From NCBI RefSeq assembly GCF_041146395.1, contig NC_090989.1, positions 46,216,501-46,280,500 on the forward strand: a stretch of 64,000 nt of DNA, written 5' to 3'. This DNA comes from Eulemur rufifrons. Its lineage: Eukaryota; Chordata; Mammalia; Primates; Lemuridae. Positions 42,201 to 51,400 of the stretch are shown piece by piece. Positions within the stretch are counted from its first letter, which is position 1, and every line of letters starts with the position of its first letter. The position numbers were made by a program, and so were the translations under genes. The notes under the pieces were generated by a model. It had not been told where the DNA came from, did no database searches, and saw only the letters and a list, made by a program, of their open reading frames with translations.

Positions 42201-45200
42201 TGACAATTAGGGGTAAGATTATACGTCCTCAAATGTAAACCTTTGTAAAGTAGTAGTTGGGTTCTAAAGGTTTTTTATTTCAATTATTTGAGAAGTATGT
42301 TTTAGATGCTTAATATTTATGAATTCTCTTACCCTATGTGAGTCACCTGGTTTTCAGTTGTCAAAGTGTACTTAGTTTTGAGAACAGCTTTATGGTTGCC
42401 AAAGGCATCCCCCAGATGATGGATGTCTGTCCTGTGAGCAGCACTCGGGGGGCAGTCAGCTGTGCCCAACTCCTGTCCTCACCCGCACTGCCTGGCCAGG
42501 TGCAGTCCACGACTCGACCATCGGCTGTCGCTACAGCACAGCGGCTGCCGTGGGCAGGCAATCCCACCATCCCCCTGCCCTGGACTCTGCTGCCCTCCGT
42601 GGGGGCTCTGCAGGCTTGTGGGCAGGGTCTTTGTCCGTTCTAGTAACCTTAGGTGTGGCCCGAGATGGGCTTTCCCCTCAGCATTTGTGTTTCTGTTTCT
42701 CCTTTCGCTCCTCCTGCACACCCACTTCCTAGGTGGGGTTCAGGAAACTGGCGCGTGGCTTCCAGAGTCACTTTGGAATATCCCAATCTAGGCTTTTTAA
42801 AAATGAAGGGCACTGTGTGATTTGGCGGTGGTGGTTCTCATGGCAGGGCCCGGGATCCGCAGGGCAGCACCACCTGGGAACTTGGTCGGGGGCGAGTTCT
42901 GTCTTCACACGTCCCCATCCTGCGGAGACCCATCCTGGGCTGTGTGTAAACACCTTTTATAGAAATAGTATTTTTATTAAAACATCAAACCCATGAAAAA
43001 AAAAAAAAGTCTTCCTGATGAATTGATCCATTTACCATTACTTTTTATTTTTCTTGTAACACCTCTTCTCTTCAAGTCCATTTTATCTCTGCTGTCACTG
43101 TCACCACTCCAGCCTTCTTACGTGTACTCTGCCTGGTATGTGGTTTTCTAATCTTCTACTTTCAACCCATATATGTTTTTGTATTTTAAGTGGTTCTCTT
43201 ATAGACAGCGTATAGTTAGGTCTTACTTTTTTATTCGTTCTGACAATCTGCCTTTTAATTGGAGTGGTTAGTGTATTTTTTTTTCTTCATTCCTTTTTTG
43301 TACATTCTTTTGGATTAATTGAATATTTTTTAGAATTCCATTTTAATTTTTCTGTTGTCTTTTTATTAATAGTTCTACCTCTTTGCTTTTTTTTTTCACA
43401 GTTGTTGCCTTGAGAAGTATATTATGTATCTTTAACTTGTCACAGTCTACTTACTGTTAATATTGTATCACTTCGTGTGAAATTTAAGAGCCTTGCAATG
43501 GTATGGGTCCATTTCCTACCCTCCTGCCCCTATTCTTTTATGCTTTAGTTGTCATTTGTAGCCCATGTACATACTTTATAAATCCCATAAAACAATATAT
43601 TTTTTTTATATACAAATTTTTTTTTTGAGACAGAGTCTCGCTCTGTTGCTTGGGCTAAAGTGCCATGGCATCATCCTAGCTCACAGCAACTTCAAACTCC
43701 TGAGCTCAAGCAATCCTCCTGCCTTAGCCTCCCGAGCAGCTGGGACTACAGGTGTGTGCCACCATGCCTGGCTAATTTTTTCTATTTGTAGTAGAGACAG
43801 GGTCTAACTCTTGCTCAGGCTGGTCTCGAATTCCTGAGCTCAAGAAATTCCCCATCTCGGCCTCCCGGAATGTTAGGATTGCAGGTGTGAGCCACTGCTC
43901 CTGGCCTCAAACACCAAACTCTTATCTCCTGTGCAAGGTGGGCAGCAACTTTAGCTTCTCTGTTCTGTCTGAAGGTTTTAGCCTTAGCCAGGCTGCTTGT
44001 AGGCTTCCCCATTCATATTTAATTTATTGGTCAGCCAGAGATTTGGACAGATTTTATATGTAGAATTTAGGGTTCTCCCTCTTTGGCTTTCTCCTTTTAG
44101 AATTTCCCCCCTCACTTTCCAGCTGCTATGAAACTCCATGCTGTGCTTCTTCGAGCCAGTATGATTATGGGTAGTTTTCATAACCACTCATAACAGCAAC
44201 AGGGTCCTTACTTAACAGCTGTAAACAAATGAGAAACTCACCCAGTGCTATTCCCTTCTTCCATGTGTTGCCTTCCCTTCAGGTATTGCCAGCTTTTGGT
44301 CATTCTTCAGTGCTTTACATACTTGTGCCTTGCCTTTTATTTTGTCCAGTGTTCATAATTAAGAGAGCTGGTCTGACAGGAGCTATTCTGTCAGTGCAGG
44401 AAGAACAGCCAGCATTAGACTATGAACCCAGCTCTTTGAAGTGTATCTTTTCAGTATTGAGTTCTCCAGTCCATGAATGTAGTATATATCCTGACATTTA
44501 TTAGACTTTCTTTAATTTCTCTCAATTTATTTTTATAGTTTTTTGGATATGGCCTTATGTATCATTTGTCAGATTTATTCCTCGGTGTTTTTTGATGCTC
44601 TTTCATTTTCTGTTTCTTGCTTATATATAGAAGTAAAATAAGATTTTAAAATATTGACCTTGTATATAGCAACCTTGCTAAACTCACTCATTAATTCTGG
44701 TAATTTATCTGTAGTATTTTTTTTTTTTAGTTCCTAGGTACACAGCTATATCATCTGAAAATAGTGATGGATTCCATTTTTTTCTTTCTAATCATCATAC
44801 TTTTTTACTCCTTTCTTTTCCTTGTGCTTTGTTTAGGATCTCTGGTACAATGTTGAGTAGCAGGTATTCTTGTCTTGTTCCCAATCTCAGAGGGAAGGTT
44901 TTCAATATTTCACCATTAAGTATGATGTTTGTTTAGGGTTTTTACAGAACTCTTCATCATATTAAAAAGTTCCTTTCCTAGAGGAGTCTTTTTGTTTTGT
45001 CTTTTGAATCATGAATGGCTGTAGAAGTTTACCAAATGCTCATTATGCATCTGTTGAGATGATCATATGATTTCTCTTCTTTATTTTGTTAGTATGGCAA
45101 ATTACATAGATTGATGTTCTAATGTTAAACCACATTTGCTTTCCTAGAATAAATCTGAATTTGAAGTGATGCGTTGTTCTTTTTACATATTGCTAATTTG

Positions 45201-48200
45201 GTTCATAAAATTTTTACCTGTTTTTAAATGGTTACCCTCTCCTTCCAGTTTATCAGTTTGATTTATGAGAGTTAGCATTTATATTGAGTAAAAAGCTACA
45301 CATTAATTATTCCCCATGAGAAACATGGATATTGATTTGCATACCACATGGATATAGGAGTTATAAAAACTACAGCATCATTGTTCCAGTTTCCTGTGAT
45401 AGAATTCATTTTGATAAGATGTCAGCCACGTTGTGGGATGAATGATACGCAGGTTGTGGATGCTATTTGTATAGTTGATCTTAGAGCACCTCCAGTTTCT
45501 GCCTGTGGAAAGATAACTGTCTTTACTGTCATGAACCCTGCTGGAAAAGAGGTAACCACATCAGTTATTTGTGATGCAGATCCATCTGTTTGACATCGAT
45601 GTTCCTGGGAAGATTACATTTCAAGAATCTAAAACATTGAGTCCGGGTGATAGCTTCTCCACATTTGAGACTCGTACGTACCAGATAAGTTGGCCTCTTC
45701 TAGCAGTCTCAGTAGAAGACGATCAGGCATTCCTTCCTTTCCTTCCCTTCCCTTCCCTTCCTTTCCCTTCTCCTTTTCTTCTTCCCTCCCTTCCCTCCCT
45801 TCCTCTCTTCCTCTCTCCATCCCTTCCTCCCTCCCTTTCCTCCTCTTTCATTCTTTTGTTCTCTCTCTCTCTTTTTCTCTCTTTTCTTTCTTTTTTTAAT
45901 GTCTACTTTTTTTACGTAACCTGACTGAAGGACCAGAAGTGAGGAGAATAATCAGAGGTTTGGGAAGTTCAGGCTTAATTGAGCACTAAGGATTTGGCAT
46001 GATTTTGCTATTTCATTGGATCATAACCTCCTATTATTGTTTCCAGAGTATACTTACTAGGCCATGATGGAACACCTCCCACCTATCTAGGAACACCTAG
46101 ATAATAAGCATTCAATTAGAATGAATTTCTCATTTCCACTCTGCTGACACAAATGATGAGACATCAAGTAGGAATGAGCTTATAAATTATCTCTGTCTTC
46201 AGGTCCTGTGTTAATTTATCCCATCAGTGTATTATGATCATTATGTCATGGATACTTTTCCTTGCCACTCCATGCTTTAGGAAGTTAACTGTGCATTTGT
46301 GTATTTTCTGTTTGGAAACAGCTTACTGCAGAGTGGGTCTGGGCATCTGCTATGACATGCGGTTTGCAGAGCTTGCACAAATCTATGCACAGAGAGGTGA
46401 GGCAGCTCAGCAGTTGTGTTATGCGGGTGCTTGGAGGTTTGGTTCTGGGATGGTCTCTGTGGGCTGGGGGGAGCCCTTAGTCAAAGAAGCCGGGAGAGGG
46501 GTCTTAATCTCTCCATCTCTAGCCCTTCCACCCCCATGTGGCTTTTCACACTTTTGCTATATATGGGTGGGAGGGTTCTTTGGGAGTTGTAGCTAAGGTA
46601 GGAGCCATGCTCCTAAATACGTGCTCTACCCTTTAAATCATTCCTATTGCTGTGTTGAAAAGAATCACTGGGAGCCCAGTAGAAATAAAGAAATGGTCTA
46701 CACTCATGGATTTCACCACTCAGTACTCCTAGCCAGGGGTGGGGGACCTGCGGCCTTGGGGCCACATGTGGCCTTTTAACTGAATCCAAATTTTGCAGAA
46801 AAAATCCTTTTAATAAACCAAAGCAAAAGATGTGGGTTCTGGTTCCAGCTCTTCCTCTCAATTGACGCAATACTTTTATTAAATCATTTACCCTCTAGAG
46901 CAGTGTGGTTCTCAGTTTAATCATAGGACTGGTTTGAGGATTAAGGATAAAGCCCCTCATGTGATACTCAACAAATATTAGCATCCTTACTAGACTGCTT
47001 GAAACTACTTCCAATTCAACTGTCACTTACAGTGAAGTGGGTGAAAATGGTTTGATTGCCTGCCCAGCGCAAGGTGCAGGTTCATGGGCTCTGGGGTGAA
47101 CAGTCTCTGTAGAACCTTATTAATAAGCATTAAGGCAACTACCCTGCCCCTAATTTCAGTTGAAAATAATTACAAAACATGGTCCTTGGCCATGCAGAGC
47201 TGACATATGGTGCAGAGAGAAATTTGAATGACAGGTCTCTACTTTTTTCAAGTGAAGTCACATGTTGTGATTTTGGTTATCAACACCACTTTTCCTGTGT
47301 ATCTAAATTCAAAGCCACATCTTAATGCTGCTGGCACTGTCTGACTTGGCTGTCATCTTTCTATGCTTGAGAAGGTTTGAGTTTGGTCCCTGCATGGTAA
47401 GGAACAATGGAAGGGGCTAGTGTCAACGAGTTTTCACCTGTACCCACTGCTCTTTGGCTTTTCTCTCCCCAAGGCTGCCAGCTGTTGGTGTATCCTGGAG
47501 CTTTCAATTTGACCACTGGACCAGCCCACTGGGAATTGCTTCAGAGAGGCCGGTAAGAAAGGAACCATATATTCAAGCATCTCAGTGTTTTTTCTTTGTG
47601 GAAAGATTGCCAGTTTAGAAGCACCAGCCTTCTTTCCTGATATGGAATTCTGTCCCGGTATCCAAATGCAGCTGAAAAGGATGAATCTGCAAGGAGGGCT
47701 TCTGCTGCTGGGCACCTTCTCCTCAGAAGCCACAGCACCATGTAGTCCTGCAAGGCACATTGCCCTGACAAGGCCACTCTGTTCTCTCTGCCACCTTAAC
47801 TTGCTGTAACCAGAGAAGCACTTTCCTCCTACAGTACAGCTTGGCACATGCCAGGGTTTCTCAGTGGTGGCATTGTTGACATTTTGGACTAGTTCTTTGT
47901 TGTGGGAGGCTGTCCTGGGCACCTCATGGATTTTAGGAACTGTGGTTTTTGCATTTTCAATAGTACTCAGCCATCAAATGGGCAGTGATTTCATTTTTCT
48001 GTGATTAGATAAGGATTGGTCTTTCTTGAGACAATTTTTCTTTTACAGAGAAATTGAGACCTATGGAGCTTATGTGCTCAGAGCCCCAGAAGCCAAGGAA
48101 AGCCAGAGGTAATTTTAGCCTGACCACCCTAGGGAGAGATTCGTGGTCTTTACCCAGCTAACTCTGTGCCATTCAGATTAGGATGCTTATCCTACCCCAT

Positions 48201-48388
48201 CCTGCCAGTCCTGGGGATACTCTGCCAAGGAACTCACTGTAAGCTCTTGTTTTTCTAACCTGTAAACCCAGGGCATTGCACAAGCTTCTTTGGCACAGGT
48301 GCTTTTTCTATAGTCCTCTAAGGCTTAGGGGTAGTTAAGGGCAATTAGCAGAGATGGTTGTAACATGGAAGGGAACAGGAGTGTTGTG

Positions 48389-48421
<33 letters not shown>

Positions 48422-51400
48422 CTGTGTAAAGTGCTGTATAAACCATGAAATGCTCGTCGGAGATGATGGTTTTCTTCATTAACATTTTTTAATATTGGCC
48501 AGGCAAAATGGCTCACGCCTATAATCCTAACACTCTGGGAGGCCGAGGCAGGAGGATTGCTTGAGCTCAGGAGTTTGAGACTAGCCTGAACAAGAGTGAG
48601 ATCCCATCTCTACTAAAAATAGAAAAATTAGCCAGGTGTGGTGGGGCATGCCTGTAGTCCCAGCTACTGGGGAGACTGAGGCAAGAGGATCACTTGAGCC
48701 TAGGAGTTTGAGGTTGCTGTGAACTACGATGACCCTACGTCACTCTAACCAGGGCAACAGAGCAAGACTGTGTCTCAAAAAAAAAAAAAAAAAATTTTTT
48801 TTTAATTGAGATAATAGTTACAAAAAAGTTCTCTAATTTTAAGCACACAGGTCAGTAAATTTTTATATATATATTCACCTGCCACCAAGATCTGTTTTCT
48901 TTTGTGCCCCTTCCTAGTCAATACTCTCCTGTTTCTGCCCAGAGGTAGCCACTGTTCTCACTTCTAGAGAGATGATGGTAGTTTTTAATGGAAAGGAAAC
49001 GGGTTTGGCTGGTTGCATGGTGGAAGATGGGGTAGGGATATATGATGCCATGGGCATTAATAAATGTACAGTCTTGTCAAATGCAAGAAAAGTGTGGGGG
49101 ATTCTGGGATGACCTAGCATGGGTCTAGTCATAGAGTCCAGAGCGCTCCCAGTTGAGGTGGGTTAGTGTCCCTGGGCTGCCACCTGTAATTCTTGTCTAA
49201 TTTGAGACGATCAGACTACAGGCATGGACATGCCAGGTGGCCCTGCAAGGCATACTGCTCTAGCAAGACTACTCTGTTCTCTCTGCCACCTTGACTTGCT
49301 TTACCCAGAGAAGCTCTTCTCTTTTATGTTACACGTTGGCTTATGCCAGGGTTTCTGAATAGCAGCACTGTTGACATTTTGGTCTAGACACTTCTTTGTT
49401 GTAGGGGGCCATCCTGTGCATCGTAGGATGTTTAGCCGCATCTCTGGCCTATTCCTGCTGGATGCCAGCAGCAACCCCTTAGTTGTGACAATCAAAAAGA
49501 TCTCCAGACATTGGCAAATCTGGTGGGCAAAATCACCGCCACTTGAGAACCACTGGCTTATGCAATAAGATACTTTTTATTTTATTTTATTTTATTTAAG
49601 ATTAGTCAAGTGCAGTAGTGAGAGTGGAGGAAAGTAGTAGGACAAGGAGTTCAGTCTGTAACTGACTGTGAACAATCAAGTGAAATAACTCACTACCTTC
49701 GGACCAGCTGCAGTAAGATACTTTTTGAAGAGAAAGTTCTATGGCTTTGGTTTCCTTCTACATCTGAGTCAGCCTGTACTGTCTTATTTTTTAAAAGAAG
49801 GATCTACCCCCTTGGGATAGAAAAATGTTGCAGATCTATAGTATATGATTTACCTCTTTTCTCTCCATTGACTACAGAGCTGTTGATAATCAGGTGTATG
49901 TGGCCACAGCCTCTCCTGCCCGGGATGACAAAGCCTCCTATGTTGCCTGGGGACACAGCACCGTCGTGAACCCTTGGTGAGTGGGGACAGGCTCAGTAGG
50001 AGCTTGAAAGATGCCACATGGGCCAGTGGGTGGTCTGGTTCCTGAGCAGCCAAGCGCCCACCTCACTCCCGTTTCCCCACGTGTCCTGCCAGGTTTCTAC
50101 CTATCTCTGTCAGAGAAGCTTCCACTTGAAAACTATATGAGAAAGAAATCGTCCTGCTCTTAATTGAGTCTTTGGCCTCAGCCCTCTTCTGAGTTTCTAG
50201 GTGATCTTCATTGTCAGTCAGACCTGGATCACATGGGGAAACAAGGAAACCGTGACAGGCAGGTGGTTTTAGTAAAAGAGTCTCCCAAACTCTTGGCTTT
50301 TCGTTAAAATTTAGGCTGGCTGGCTGGTCCTAGAGCAGGAATGAGTTACAGGGTGAGAACTTTGCTCCCAGCATAATAAGCAGAGGAGCAGGGAGGATGT
50401 CCATAGGGAAACTAGAACCCTGTGTCCTGTGAAAGGGTAAAGCATTTTATTACTCAGTGAAACCAGCACGTAAATCTGCCCAGAGGCACATACCGTCGGA
50501 TGCTAACATGTGTACCCCACAGTCTGCTTTTGTACAGTTTACGTCGTACTTTCACATAGATGATCTCAGCGTGAACTCTCGGGGACTTGTCCTTATTAAG
50601 CTCAGTTTATAGCTGGTAGAATTGCAGCTCACAGAGAAAGTGGCTAGAACTGGTACTTGGATCCAGGACATTTGCCTTTACAACTTGGACTTATTCCACA
50701 TTACTCTGTATAAATACATACACACACTGATACGTATTTCTACAGTTCCAGGATAAGTATGCCAGTGACAAGACTGAGAAGAGTTAACTGTCACTGTGGA
50801 GTCCCTAAAGCTTCTCTCTGACTCTGTAGGACACAGAGCTCAATATGTGTGGTGGGGAGGCCTTGGAAGCTGTGACTAGTGAGAGATTCTCAGTGTCCTC
50901 CGGACTGTTACGGCCAGTGGGCATTGGAGGACTGTAGGGATTAAGTTGGCTTGAAAATTTTCTTGAGCTCGCTTCAAGTTCTACTGTGCAGTTGTTGGTG
51001 CTAGTCCTGGCCTCTGCCTTCTGGGCAGCTCTGCTCCAGGGCAATCCTGTGGATCTGCTGATCAAGTTGGCTGCTTCTGACACGGAGTAGTTGTATGTGA
51101 CTTATCTTTATTTCTTCCTCCTGCAGGGTTGGGGGCCCTCTGCTTATACTAACTGTGGGGTGGGTGTCTGAGGTTTACATAGAGATCTTTGAATGCCAGG
51201 ACAAATAGGGAAGAATTAGAAAAGAACAGAAAAGAATTCAATTACATGGCATTAATGATGGTGTTTGTGCCAAAAATCTGTTTGTGGCTATCTGGTAAAG
51301 GCAACCAGTTATTATGTCAGTTTACTGTGGAGAACTTTTATTTCTCTCTATATGTGTTTGAACCCCTGCTCTGGGCCAAGAGACTAAGCACTGGAGATAG

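Noticed and set aside
42338..42996. Overlapping frames of 80-109 codons at 42.3-43.0 kb
   Set aside because: They lie in the 3' UTR part of the processed retrocopy and are GC-driven; none continues the parental frame.
45571..45924. 117-codon + frame rich in Ser/Leu/Pro
   Set aside because: NIT2 exon 5 followed by the CTTCC repeat read through the donor; not a separate gene.
47434..47922. 162-codon minus frame over NIT2 exon 7
   Set aside because: Antisense shadow of the exon and of the duplicated MER5A-like sequence.
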